A stretch of 64,000 nt of DNA from JADJRH01 sp046351455 (GTDB lineage Bacteria > Myxococcota_A > Polyangia > Polyangiales > Polyangiaceae): NCBI GenBank assembly GCA_046351455.1, contig JAXLYM010000010.1, positions 248,001 to 312,000 on the forward strand, read 5' to 3'. Positions 1 to 8,465 of the stretch are shown one piece after another. The translations under genes were made by a program, and so were the position numbers. The notes beneath the pieces were generated by a model that was not told where the DNA came from, ran no database searches, and worked only from the letters and a program-made list of their open reading frames with translations. The number at the start of each line of letters is the position of its first letter. The stretch's first letter is position 1.

Positions 1-97
1 CTCCTTTTTTTGACCTCCGAGCGGGCGGAGCGCCCACGATCACGCGAGCATGGCGTGCGTGGGTGTTCCGCCCGTCTTCGTCTTGGAGGCTCGATTG

Positions 98-817
98 ATG
101 ATCCGAAGAAGCTTGTCCGTTTCCTTGTGGAGCATGGCAGTCGTCGCGGCTGCCGCGGTGGGCCTCTGCGCCTGCGACGGCGACAACGTGGAGACCGCGG
201 CGCAGGCGCTCACGAACGTGCAGACCTCCGAGGCCACGTGCGCGGCGCTCGGCGAGACCGTGCACGCCTGCATGACGACGCTGCACACCTGCGTGACCGC
301 CGCGGCCGACGCGACGGCCGAGGCCGCGTGCAAGACGGCGTTCGCGAGCTGTTTGCCTGCGGACGCGCCGAAGGACGGCCCGATGGGCGGCCACCACGGT
401 CACCACGGCGGCCCCCCTGGAGGTCCCGGAGGCCCCGGAGGCCCCGGCGGCCCGATGGGAGACGGCGATCACCACGGCGGCGGCGACATGGCGGGCGGCT
501 GTCCCGGCATGGGCGACGCGATGACGGACGCGTGCGATCCGGGCGCTCCGGTGATCGAGGCGTGCAAGGCGAACCTCGACACGTGCCTCGCGGCGGGCGC
601 GTCGATCGGCTCGTGCCTGACGACGGCGGACGCGTGCGTGGCCTCGGCGATCCAGGACCGCTTCTCGGCGGCCTGCGACGCGCACGTGGCGGCGGCCTGC
701 GACGAGAACACGACGGACCCCGACTCCTGCTCCGCGCTGACCCGCGCCTGCAACGACGGCGTGACCCTCCCCGCCCCGGTGCAGACGACGCCGGCCGTGC
801 AGATCCAGGTCAAGTAA
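98..817 (+). CDS. Cys-rich secreted lipoprotein, function unknown
   Basis: Exported 239-residue protein of unknown function. A basic start, a hydrophobic core and a lipobox-like VGLCAC near residue 24 indicate a lipidated signal peptide. The mature part has regularly spaced cysteines (motifs such as ATCAAL, VHACMTTLHTC, DACVASA) on both sides of a low-complexity Gly/Pro/His linker at about residues 88-133 containing GGHHGHHGG and DHHGGG, which could bind metal (inference). ATG 98 is chosen because GGAGG lies 8 nt upstream (85-89) and the signal peptide begins there; an upstream in-frame ATG at 50 has no such site. The nearest gene, 24 nt downstream, is unrelated. No family recognised. Confidence 0.8.
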   Translation: MIRRSLSVSLWSMAVVAAAAVGLCACDGDNVETAAQALTNVQTSEATCAALGETVHACMTTLHTCVTAAADATAEAACKTAFASCLPADAPKDGPMGGHHGHHGGPPGGPGGPGGPGGPMGDGDHHGGGDMAGGCPGMGDAMTDACDPGAPVIEACKANLDTCLAAGASIGSCLTTADACVASAIQDRFSAACDAHVAAACDENTTDPDSCSALTRACNDGVTLPAPVQTTPAVQIQVK

Positions 818-841
818 CCCCTTCGTGGTAAGCTCGCGGGG

Positions 842-1225
842 ATGAGCACGCCGGCCAAATCTCCGTCGCGAGATACGCCTCGCTCCATCCCGCCGTCCGA
901 GCACGTCCGCCGCCTCGTCGAAGCGAACCGCGTCGACGAGGCGCGCTCGTATGTGTCCGAGCGGCGGGCCCGCGGAGAAGCAGCGCTCGAGAGCTGGGAG
1001 CGTCTCTTGGAACCGCCTCGCGCGGCACCGGAGCCCGGCTCGCGGCCGACCGACGTCACCGCGGATCACGCGTGGCTTCGGGCGAACCGCGACGCATTTC
1101 TCGGGTACTGGGTGGCGCTGCGCGGAGGCACGCTCCTGGACTCGGATGTCGCGCTTCGACCGATGGTGGATCGGCTCCGAACCCAGGGACAGCTCGAAGG
1201 CACGCTCGTCGTGCGGGTCGACTGA
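842..1225 (+). CDS. Small DUF5678-like protein
   Basis: 127-residue protein. The first ~75 residues are charged and look disordered. The C-terminal 50 residues (AWLRANRDAFLGYWVALRGG, then TLLDSD) resemble the short DUF5678 fold found as a small stand-alone protein; its function is unknown. The stop overlaps the start of the protease-like gene behind it (TGATG at 1223-1227), so the two are probably translationally coupled and may act together. The family call rests on pattern memory and is moderate. No signal peptide or membrane segment. Confidence 0.6.
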   Translation: MSTPAKSPSRDTPRSIPPSEHVRRLVEANRVDEARSYVSERRARGEAALESWERLLEPPRAAPEPGSRPTDVTADHAWLRANRDAFLGYWVALRGGTLLDSDVALRPMVDRLRTQGQLEGTLVVRVD

Positions 1226-1698
1226 TGGCCGGCGGGGTGCTTCGACTCGATGGCCGGGCGGAAGACTGGGTGTCTTCCTCCTCGCGTTACCATGTCGCGC
1301 ATGAGCATGAGGGGACGCTCCTCACAGTGGCTGTGCGCTGCGTGATTCCGAGCATCGGACTCGAGACGCACGCGCTGCTCGACACTGGCGCAGCGTGGTC
1401 CCTTGTTGGAGGGGATCTGGCCGACATGATCGCGGAACAAGGAGGGGAGGTGCGGCAGACGATCATCCTCTCCACGCGGTTGGGGCGGATTCGGGGCGAG
1501 CTCCAAGAGCTGGATATCGTGCTTCCAGCGGAGCGGGGCGACGGTCTGCGCGTGACAGGAAGCGTGGTTGTCGCGACGGGCTGGACGGGCCCGATGGTGC
1601 TCGGTTACCGAGGCTTTCTGGAGAGGCTTCGATTCGCGCTGGATCCGGGGACCCAGGTGGACGACGCATGGTTCTTCTTCGGGAGCGCCGGCGGCTGA
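1225..1698 (+). CDS. Retropepsin-like aspartic protease
   Basis: 157-residue single-domain protein of the retropepsin-like type. The catalytic D-T-G triad is in HALLDTGAAWSLV at about residues 47-59, and the hydrophobic-hydrophobic-Gly turn that supports the active site is MVLGYRGF near residue 131. Families of this size work as homodimers, each chain giving one Asp (known for the family; dimerisation here is inferred). No signal peptide, so probably cytoplasmic. Start is the ATG overlapping the previous stop; the frame is open further upstream to 1072, but that part lies inside the preceding gene. The substrate is unknown; the coupled DUF5678-like protein is the obvious candidate partner. 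Confidence 0.75.
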   Translation: MAGGVLRLDGRAEDWVSSSSRYHVAHEHEGTLLTVAVRCVIPSIGLETHALLDTGAAWSLVGGDLADMIAEQGGEVRQTIILSTRLGRIRGELQELDIVLPAERGDGLRVTGSVVVATGWTGPMVLGYRGFLERLRFALDPGTQVDDAWFFFGSAGG

Positions 1699-1771
1699 GC
1701 GGCCGTGGTCGCGGGGCAGAGCGGGGCAGTTCGGGCCGCCTCTACGCCGGACGCTTGGCCATCCCCAACGT

Positions 1772-2401
1772 TCAGGCTTCTCTGTCCGCCTTCGCGGAGA
1801 CAGCGGCGCGCTCCTTCAAAGCCTTCTCCATCACGGCCATCTCGTTCGAGCGCGCGATGCCGTCGGTGATGTCGGTGTTGCGGCCGTCGAAGAACCGCTG
1901 GAGGGCGGTGTAGCTATCGCTGAGGTGTGGCTCGTGCTCGATGGCTACCTGGAGTTGCTTGTTCTCAGCCTCCAAGAAGAGAATCGCGTCGCTCAACGCG
2001 ATCTGCTCCATCTCCTTCGCGTAAGTCAGCAAGGTCTGCGCGGCGCTCACGAGCTTCCCCGTGCGGTTGAGCCGCTCCGCCAGCGCGGCGGCGCGCGCCG
2101 GTTCCGGCGCGTACTTTCCGAGGTCACTACGCAAGTCCCGCTGCGAAGCCTCCTGGAGAGCAGCGACGCTTTCGGCACGGTGGTCGGCGGCGATAGCGCG
2201 GAGTCGGCGACGTCGCGCGTCCGGGTTCGTCGGTTTGTATTCCACAGGCGGCCGCGGCACCGATGCGGCATCCAGGATCGTGACAACACGATTTCGAGCG
2301 ATCGTATCGTCGAAGTCCGGCTCCGACGCGACCTCGCGCGACGCAGAGAGGACAGCGCTGCTCGGAGACGGCTTGTTCGTGACACGCGGCTTCTTTTCCA
2401 T
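1772..2401 (-). CDS. Hypothetical alpha-helical protein
   Basis: 209-residue protein with no family recognised. Residues 1-65 are Ser/Pro/Arg-rich and probably disordered; the rest is rich in Ala, Glu and Arg with predicted helices (ALAERLNRTGKLVSAAQTLL, AILFLEAENKQLQVAIEHE), so a helical bundle or coiled coil is likely. The frame is open to 2605, but the start is set at 2401 because GGAGG lies 5 nt before that ATG (reverse strand). The gene is divergent from the defence operon, sharing the 543-base intergenic region and its 21-nt repeat array. No signal peptide. No functional link to the operon can be shown. Confidence 0.65.
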   Translation of the reverse strand: MEKKPRVTNKPSPSSAVLSASREVASEPDFDDTIARNRVVTILDAASVPRPPVEYKPTNPDARRRRLRAIAADHRAESVAALQEASQRDLRSDLGKYAPEPARAAALAERLNRTGKLVSAAQTLLTYAKEMEQIALSDAILFLEAENKQLQVAIEHEPHLSDSYTALQRFFDGRNTDITDGIARSNEMAVMEKALKERAAVSAKADREA

Positions 2402-2944
2402 GGTTTCCTCCAAGGGGAAGGTGGGGTTGTCTCGGACCGGCAGAGCGAGAAAGCGGCCTGCGATGTGGCCTGTTCCACCGCCCGTTCGGAGAGGCCAACG
2501 CCATCTCGCGAAACGCACATTCCGCGGTGTGCGCCATTTTCGTGCTGCGGCACAAGCCTTCCGACGCGGCGAGGAACGGCCAAACGACCTCCGCGAGGTA
2601 CCCAACTACCTCGGTGAGGTACCCCATGATGTCGGACGAGATGGTCTACGACCTCCCCGAGGTGCCCGACCAGGTCCCACCAGAGGGTCCGCTACGTCCC
2701 TGAGGTACCCAAGTACTTTGGCCCACACACTCAACCACCTCACTTTGGTACCGAACCACCTTGGGTCAGATAGACATGTACCTTGCAAAAGGGCCTCAAC
2801 TATCTCGCACCGGATACTCAACGAGCTTCGAGAGGCCCCGGAGAGCTCCTCCAAGCGTCCGAGGCTTCCGACGACCTGATCCGCGGCGCTTCCCCCCCAG
2901 AGGCGGCTGGGGTATCTCGACGCCGTGCACGAGGCCGGCCAAGG
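2402..2944. other. Divergent intergenic region upstream of the defence operon
   Basis: 543 bases between the reverse-strand orphan and the helicase gene. Apart from the 21-nt repeat array in the middle, I see no convincing gene, RNA gene or clear promoter. Both divergent promoters, and any control of the operon, must lie here. Long open frames cross it on both strands, but they run through repeat or flanking sequence and have no supporting motif or ribosome-binding site. Confidence 0.5.
2581..2780. repeat. Degenerate 21-nt tandem array, each unit a near-palindrome
   Basis: Read on the reverse strand, units beginning GGGTACCTC or GGGCACCTC and continuing nnnGAGGTnGTn recur about every 21 nt (best at 2593-2634, further decayed units to about 2780; one spacing is 22). 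Each unit pairs with itself (GGTACCTC with GAGGT), so the array can fold into serial hairpins. In one reverse frame the units would encode heptads like GYLTEVV. Divergence is high, so exact unit edges are uncertain. Confidence 0.6.
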
Positions 2945-5900
2945 ATGAAGCTCGACGAGATCACGAGTGGGGCAAGTCTGGAAGGAGTGGAACCGGGGAG
3001 CATCGTCACGGTGGTGGCGGCGATCCCGATTCCACCCGCGTCGCTCCAGCTCGTGTACCGGCTCCCCGATGGTGCGCTTCGCGAGCGCCTGCTGGCACGG
3101 CAAGATGAGCCAACCATCAAGACCGCCACCACCGAGCGACCGTGGTCGTTCGATGGCGACGGCGCCGCCTTTCAGCTCGCCGTCGAGGCGAAGCGGATCG
3201 ACCTTGCCTTCCTATTCGATCCGATGATGGCGGTGCACACGTCGAACGTGGAGCCCCTCCCCCACCAGATCACCGCGGTCTACGAGTCGATGCTGCCGCG
3301 GCAGCCGCTGCGCTACGTGCTCGCGGACGACCCGGGCGCCGGCAAGACCATCATGGCCGGCCTCTACATTCGGGAGCTCATCATGCGGGCGGACGCGCGC
3401 CGGGTGCTCATCGTCTCGCCCGGTAGCCTCGTGGAGCAGTGGCGGGACGAGATGTGGGAGAAGTTCGGGCTCGAATTCCGAGTATTTTCCCGAGAGACCG
3501 AGCTCGCCTCCCCGACCGGGAATCCGTTCGAGGATTTCAACCAGCTGATCGTGCGCCTCGATCAAGTGGCTCGCGCCGAGGATCTTCACGACAAGCTGTG
3601 CGCATCGCCTTGGGATCTGGTGGTGTTCGACGAGGCCCACAAGCTCTCTGCGCACTACGTCGGACAGCAGCCCGAGAGGACGGAGCGCTACAAGCTCGGG
3701 GAGAAGCTCAGCGCAGCTACTCGGCATCTGCTCCTCATGACAGCCACCCCCCACAACGGGAAGGAGGAGGAGTTTCAGCTCTTCTTGGCCCTCCTAGACG
3801 CCGAGCGCTTTTACGGTAAGTTCCGCGAGGGCGCCCGCAAGGTGGATACGAGCGACGTCATGCGCCGCATGGTGAAGGAGGATCTCGTCAAATTCGACGG
3901 AACTCCCCTCTTCCCGAAGCGCTGCGCCTACACCGTCAATTACCCGCTCTCCGATCAAGAGAGGACCCTTTACGAGCTGGTCACCACCTACGTAAAGGAC
4001 CAGATGGGGAAAGCCGATGATCTGGACGGCCGACGGCGCGGTTCCGTCGGCTTCGCGCTCACGACACTGCAGCGGCGACTGGCCAGCAGCCCGGAGGCCA
4101 TCTACCAGTCCTTGAATCGCCGCCACACGCGCCTCCAGAATCGCCTCCACGAGGAGCGAGCGGGAGGAAAGACAGCAGGCCCCACTTCTCTACCCCTCTT
4201 CGTTCCGAAAGACGAAGACGAGCTCAGCGCCGGAGAGCAAGAGTCTCTCGAAGACAAGATCGTGGATGACGCGAGCGCCTCGACGACAGTCACGCAGCTT
4301 GAAAGCGAAGTCCTCATCCTCCAAGCGCTGACTCAGCATGCCTTTGCGCTCCTGTGCTCCAACAAGGACCGCAAGTGGGAGGAGCTGCGGAACATCCTCC
4401 AGCACGATCCGCTGACCCACGATGAAGAAGGGCGGCTTCACAAGCTGATCATCTTCACGGAGCACCGCGACACGCTGAACTACCTCGCGCGCAAAATCGC
4501 CGACGCGATCGGCAAGCCCGAGGCCGTGGTGACGATCCACGGGCAGACTCCACGCGACGATCGAAGGGAGATCCAGGAGCGCTTCCGGACCGATCCCGAG
4601 GTGCGCATCCTCGTCGCGACCGACGCCGCTGGAGAGGGTGTCAACCTCCAGAATGCTCACCTGATGGTCAATTACGACCTCCCGTGGAACCCCAACCGGC
4701 TGGAGCAGCGGTTCGGACGGATTCACCGTATTCGGCAAACTGCGGTGTGCCACATGTGGAGCCTCGTCGCCGCCGAGACGCGGGAAGGCGCCGTGTACCA
4801 TCGCCTACTGGAGAAGCTCGCCGTGGAGCGGGACGCCCTCAAAGGCCGGGTGTTCGACATCCTCGGTGACGTGTTCGAGGAGACCAGCCTGAAAGACCTC
4901 CTCATCCGCGCGATCCGATTCGGCGACGACCGCGAGGAGCGCGAGCGCCTTCAGCGAAAGGTCGAGAACGCGCTCGATCCGGCGCACCTCAAGAGCATCT
5001 TGGAGCGCAACGCCCTCGCTCAGGAGTCGATGCATCCGGACCGCCTCTTCCGCGTGAAGGAAGACATGGAGAAGGCTGAGGCGCGCCGTCTCCAACCGTT
5101 CTTCATCCGCGCGTTCTTCATGAAGGCGTTTCAAGCGCTGGGTGGCACAATCCACCCGCGCGAAGCCGGGCGATTCGAAATCACGTTCGTCCCGGCCGCG
5201 ATCCGTGAGCGCGATCGAAAGCTCTCGGGCCGCAATCGAAAGGACACGACTCCGGTCGTTCGGCGGTACGAGCGCGTCTGTTTCACCAAAGACGCTGTCC
5301 AGCCGGACAACAAACCCGGGCTCGCCATGGCCCAGATGCTGCACCCCGGACACCCGCTGATGTTGGCTATCACGGACATGGTGCTGGAACAGAATGCCAA
5401 TCTGCTCCGGCAGGGCGCCGTGCTGGTGGATCCGGCGGACGAGGGGATGGAGCCGCACCTCTTGTTCCTGCTGATCCACGAGATCAAGTCAGGTAACGAG
5501 CAGGTGATCTCCAAGCGGCTCCAGTTCGTCCGAGTCGCACCCGACGAGACACCGAGCTTCGCCGGATGGGCGCCGCACTTGGATTTGGTCCCGCTAGACC
5601 CCGTGGATCGTCCCCGCGTGAAAGAGGTGCTCCACGCACCTTGGATCTCTGCGGATCTGGAGAAAAAGGCCCTCGCGCTGGCGGCGACGTCGCTCGTGCC
5701 AGACCACTTCGAGGAGGTGGCCGCACGCCGCATTGACCACATCGATCGCACGCTGTCGGCCGTCCACGAACGGCTCAGTAAAGAGATCGCCTATTGGTCA
5801 GATCAATGGGTGAAGCTGCGGGAGGATCAGACCGCCGGCAAGGACGTGCGGCTCGCCCTCGACTACGCGCGGCGCACCATCACCGATCTGGAAGGGCGGC

Positions 5901-6445
5901 TCGCGAACCGAAAACGCGAGCTTCAATCCATGAGGCACGTCGCGTCGGCTACGCCGGTCGTGCTGGGCGGAACGCTGGTGATCCCGGCGGGGCTCCTCCG
6001 AAAGCTGCGCGGCGACAAGACCCCTCCGGCGGTGATGGCGGCGGACGCGGCGGCGCGCAAACGGATCGAGCAGCTGGCCATGATGGCGGTCCAACGGGCG
6101 GAGGAGGCGCGCGGGTGCCGTGTCGTCGACGTGTCGGCGCAGAAGTGCGGGTGGGATCTCACCTCGTATCCGCAGGTCGTGGACGGCCGTCAGCCTGACG
6201 CGCGCCACATCGAGGTGAAAGGCCGAGCCAAAGACGCGACTACGATCACGGTCACGCGCAACGAGATGCTCTATGCGCTGAACCAGGCGGACAAGTTCCG
6301 ACTCGCGATCGTGCTGGTGGGGGAGAGTGACAACGTGGAAGGACCGTTCTACGTGCGGCGGCCGTTCGACACCGAGCCTGGATGGGGAGTGTCGTCGGTC
6401 AACTTCGATTTGAACGCACTGCTCTCGCGGGTGGAGGTGTCATGA
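2945..6445 (+). CDS. SNF2-type DNA helicase with C-terminal DUF3883 domain (BrxHII/DrmD-like)
   Basis: 1166-residue superfamily 2 ATPase expected to move on or remodel DNA. In order: an N-terminal MKLDEI... segment typical of this helicase group, Walker A (DDPGAGKTIMAG, about residue 130), DEAH box (VVFDEAHKL, about 228), motif III (MTATPHNGKEEE), the second RecA domain with motifs V-VI (EGVNLQ ... QRFGRIHRIRQ, about 566-600), a long helical region, and a DUF3883 domain whose core HIEVKGRAKDATTITVTRNE is near residue 1089. The helicase motifs are intact. ATG 2945 is chosen because it starts the conserved N-terminus; the frame is open to 2783. First gene of the operon; its stop overlaps the next start. 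Confidence 0.9.
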   Translation: MKLDEITSGASLEGVEPGSIVTVVAAIPIPPASLQLVYRLPDGALRERLLARQDEPTIKTATTERPWSFDGDGAAFQLAVEAKRIDLAFLFDPMMAVHTSNVEPLPHQITAVYESMLPRQPLRYVLADDPGAGKTIMAGLYIRELIMRADARRVLIVSPGSLVEQWRDEMWEKFGLEFRVFSRETELASPTGNPFEDFNQLIVRLDQVARAEDLHDKLCASPWDLVVFDEAHKLSAHYVGQQPERTERYKLGEKLSAATRHLLLMTATPHNGKEEEFQLFLALLDAERFYGKFREGARKVDTSDVMRRMVKEDLVKFDGTPLFPKRCAYTVNYPLSDQERTLYELVTTYVKDQMGKADDLDGRRRGSVGFALTTLQRRLASSPEAIYQSLNRRHTRLQNRLHEERAGGKTAGPTSLPLFVPKDEDELSAGEQESLEDKIVDDASASTTVTQLESEVLILQALTQHAFALLCSNKDRKWEELRNILQHDPLTHDEEGRLHKLIIFTEHRDTLNYLARKIADAIGKPEAVVTIHGQTPRDDRREIQERFRTDPEVRILVATDAAGEGVNLQNAHLMVNYDLPWNPNRLEQRFGRIHRIRQTAVCHMWSLVAAETREGAVYHRLLEKLAVERDALKGRVFDILGDVFEETSLKDLLIRAIRFGDDREERERLQRKVENALDPAHLKSILERNALAQESMHPDRLFRVKEDMEKAEARRLQPFFIRAFFMKAFQALGGTIHPREAGRFEITFVPAAIRERDRKLSGRNRKDTTPVVRRYERVCFTKDAVQPDNKPGLAMAQMLHPGHPLMLAITDMVLEQNANLLRQGAVLVDPADEGMEPHLLFLLIHEIKSGNEQVISKRLQFVRVAPDETPSFAGWAPHLDLVPLDPVDRPRVKEVLHAPWISADLEKKALALAATSLVPDHFEEVAARRIDHIDRTLSAVHERLSKEIAYWSDQWVKLREDQTAGKDVRLALDYARRTITDLEGRLANRKRELQSMRHVASATPVVLGGTLVIPAGLLRKLRGDKTPPAVMAADAAARKRIEQLAMMAVQRAEEARGCRVVDVSAQKCGWDLTSYPQVVDGRQPDARHIEVKGRAKDATTITVTRNEMLYALNQADKFRLAIVLVGESDNVEGPFYVRRPFDTEPGWGVSSVNFDLNALLSRVEVS

Positions 6446-7830
6446 GCCTGGGAGTGGATGTTCGCCTGAAGCGGCTTTCGGTCCGGAATTTCCGGTGCTT
6501 CACGGAATGCGTGGTGGACTTCCACCCTCGACTGACGGTGTTCGTCGCTGAAAACGGACGAGGGAAAACTGCCATTCTGGACGCGGTCGGTATCGCGATG
6601 AGCCCATTCGTGGACACCCTCGTGGGGTTGCACCAAGCCCACGGCTTCACGCCGGCGGACGTACGCCTTGCGCTGGAAGCGGGCGGCGCGATGAACCCGG
6701 TATTTCCCGTCAGCATGGAGGCAGAGGCCTCTTTCTGGGACGAGCGGATCGCCTGGACGCGCAATCGCAAGTCCACATCGACGCGCTCCCTGACCGTGAC
6801 CAAATACCGCGCCGGGTGCCGCGATATCGCGGAGGCGCTTCGGGCGCACCTCACCTCCTACGCCCATGGGGACCGCACGGATCCTCCCGTGCTCCCCGCC
6901 GTTGCTTTTTATGGGACGGGGCGCCTCTGGAGCGAGCACCGGCTCACGAAGATGAAGCGGACAGACGAGCCGACGCCGATGACGCGTGTCGCCGGATACA
7001 TCGATTGCCTCTCCTCCTCTTCTTCGTTCCGTGCCTTCACCGACTGGTACGAGTGGATGAGCAACGCCGCGAGGAGCCCGACGGCGCGCGCCTATCCATC
7101 GAGCGAGCGGCCGGCGCTGCTCCTATCCGCCGTGCGAGAAGCCACGCGCTCGATGCTAGCTCCGGTCGGCTGGCAGGATATCGACTGGGATTTCAATGAG
7201 CGCCGCCTCATCGCAGAGCACCCCGAGCACGGCCGGTTGCCGCTCGATTTGCTGAGCGACGGAGTCCGGAACATGATCGCGCTCGTCGCGGATCTGGCGC
7301 ACCGGTGCGTGCGGCTGAATCCGCACCTTGGGGACGAAGCCCCCAGGAAGACGCCGGGGGTCCTCATCATCGACGAGGTCGATATGCACCTTCACCCGCG
7401 GTGGCAACAGCTCGTGATCGAGCAGCTCCGTAAGACCTTCCCGGCGATGCAGATGATGGTGAGTACGCACAGCCCGCACGTCCTCTCGACGGTGGATGTC
7501 TCGTCGATTCGAGTGATCGCGCTGGAGGGGACGAAAGGCGTGCTTCGGCAGCCCACGTTCCAGACCAAGGGGGTTACGAGCGCGGACGTGCTGGCGCAGA
7601 TCATGGACGTTTATCCCGTGCCCGCGATCGAAGAGGCCAAGTGGCTTGAGGACTACCGGGGCTACATCGAGGATGGGCTCGCGGAGTCGAAGGAGGCGCT
7701 GGCTCTCCGTGAACAACTCCTCGCGCATTTTACGCGGCATCATCCGGTCATGATGGATTGCGATCGGCTGATCCGCTTCCAGGCCTTCAAGCTGCGACGG
7801 GCCGAACGGTCGGAGGGGAGCCCATCATGA
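6442..7830 (+). CDS. PtuA-like AAA ATPase (Septu-type)
   Basis: 462-residue RecF/OLD-type ATPase. Walker A is VAENGRGKTAILD (about residues 35-47; the usual first Gly is Ala), the ABC-like signature is LSDGVRNMI (about 271), Walker B is GVLIIDEVDMHLHP (about 306-319) and a switch His follows in STHSPHVL. The N-terminal strand LKRLSVRNFRCF is typical of SMC-like ATPases. With the HNH protein directly behind it this matches PtuA of Septu, which controls the PtuB nuclease. No TOPRIM domain is visible, so it is not an OLD nuclease by itself. Start overlaps the helicase stop and stop overlaps the next start (ATGA at both). Confidence 0.85.
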   Translation: MSLGVDVRLKRLSVRNFRCFTECVVDFHPRLTVFVAENGRGKTAILDAVGIAMSPFVDTLVGLHQAHGFTPADVRLALEAGGAMNPVFPVSMEAEASFWDERIAWTRNRKSTSTRSLTVTKYRAGCRDIAEALRAHLTSYAHGDRTDPPVLPAVAFYGTGRLWSEHRLTKMKRTDEPTPMTRVAGYIDCLSSSSSFRAFTDWYEWMSNAARSPTARAYPSSERPALLLSAVREATRSMLAPVGWQDIDWDFNERRLIAEHPEHGRLPLDLLSDGVRNMIALVADLAHRCVRLNPHLGDEAPRKTPGVLIIDEVDMHLHPRWQQLVIEQLRKTFPAMQMMVSTHSPHVLSTVDVSSIRVIALEGTKGVLRQPTFQTKGVTSADVLAQIMDVYPVPAIEEAKWLEDYRGYIEDGLAESKEALALREQLLAHFTRHHPVMMDCDRLIRFQAFKLRRAERSEGSPS

Positions 7831-8465
7831 AGAGGCTCGACCGTACAGCAGTGCCGGCTCCCCCATGCCTGTCGAAGTACGTGGCCGGTCGAGACAACTG
7901 GAGCCAGGTCAGTCCGGAGCACAAGGAGCAGATCCGGGCTTACCTCAAGGCGTTGCAAGGCGAGCGTTGCGCCTACTGCGAGGCGGACATTTCGCTCTCT
8001 GGGAGCCACGTCGAGCACTTCTGTCCCAAGGGACACCCGAAGTATCGACACCTTACTTTCGAGTGGAGCAACCTCTACTGGTCGTGCGATGAAAAGGACT
8101 CCTGCGGCCACCATAAAGACCACGGCGCCGGACCGTACAGCCCCGAGGATCTCATCCAGCCGTGCGTTCACGACCCGGATCGGTACCTGCGGTTCCGCTC
8201 CGACGGCACGGTGGCGCCGCGGCGGGGGCTCTCGGCCGATGACGAGAGGCGCGCACGGGAGACGCTGCGGGTGTTCAACCTGGCCGGTTGTGCGCGTTTG
8301 CGGAACATGCGACGCGCCGTAGCGGCCGGCTACGTGACCGAGGCGGACGATCTGAGCCTCTTTGCGCCCGAAGAGCGCCGGGAGCTCGCGCGGGAGACGT
8401 TGGAAAAAACCGCCGGCTTGCCCTTTTCCACGCTGATTCGCCACATCTTCGAAGACGTCTCATGA
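7827..8465 (+). CDS. PtuB-like HNH endonuclease (TIGR02646-like)
   Basis: 212-residue HNH-family protein, probable nuclease effector. A CxxC pair (RCAYCEADIS, about residue 47) leads into SHVEHFCPKGHPKYRHL with the catalytic-type His, followed by WSNLYWSCDEKDSCGHHKD, which supplies the Asn and the second Cys pair. This spacing matches the TIGR02646/PtuB group, where PtuA and PtuB form a complex that degrades nucleic acid on infection. Start is ATG 7827, overlapping the ATPase stop; an in-frame extension to 7758 would lie inside the ATPase gene. Metal ligands and catalytic His are present, so it should be active. The substrate is unknown. Confidence 0.85.
   Translation: MKRLDRTAVPAPPCLSKYVAGRDNWSQVSPEHKEQIRAYLKALQGERCAYCEADISLSGSHVEHFCPKGHPKYRHLTFEWSNLYWSCDEKDSCGHHKDHGAGPYSPEDLIQPCVHDPDRYLRFRSDGTVAPRRGLSADDERRARETLRVFNLAGCARLRNMRRAVAAGYVTEADDLSLFAPEERRELARETLEKTAGLPFSTLIRHIFEDVS

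Noticed and set aside
10..831. Forward frame overlapping the first lipoprotein
   Set aside because: Arg/Gly-rich with no signal peptide; the frame starting at 98 has a signal peptide and GGAGG.
2581..2780. CRISPR array
   Set aside because: The repeats have no spacers of constant length, are highly divergent and touch each other; no cas genes are in the window.
2606..3103. Reverse open frame covering the 21-nt repeats
   Set aside because: It overlaps the helicase start and its protein-like part is only the repeat translated; no ribosome-binding site.
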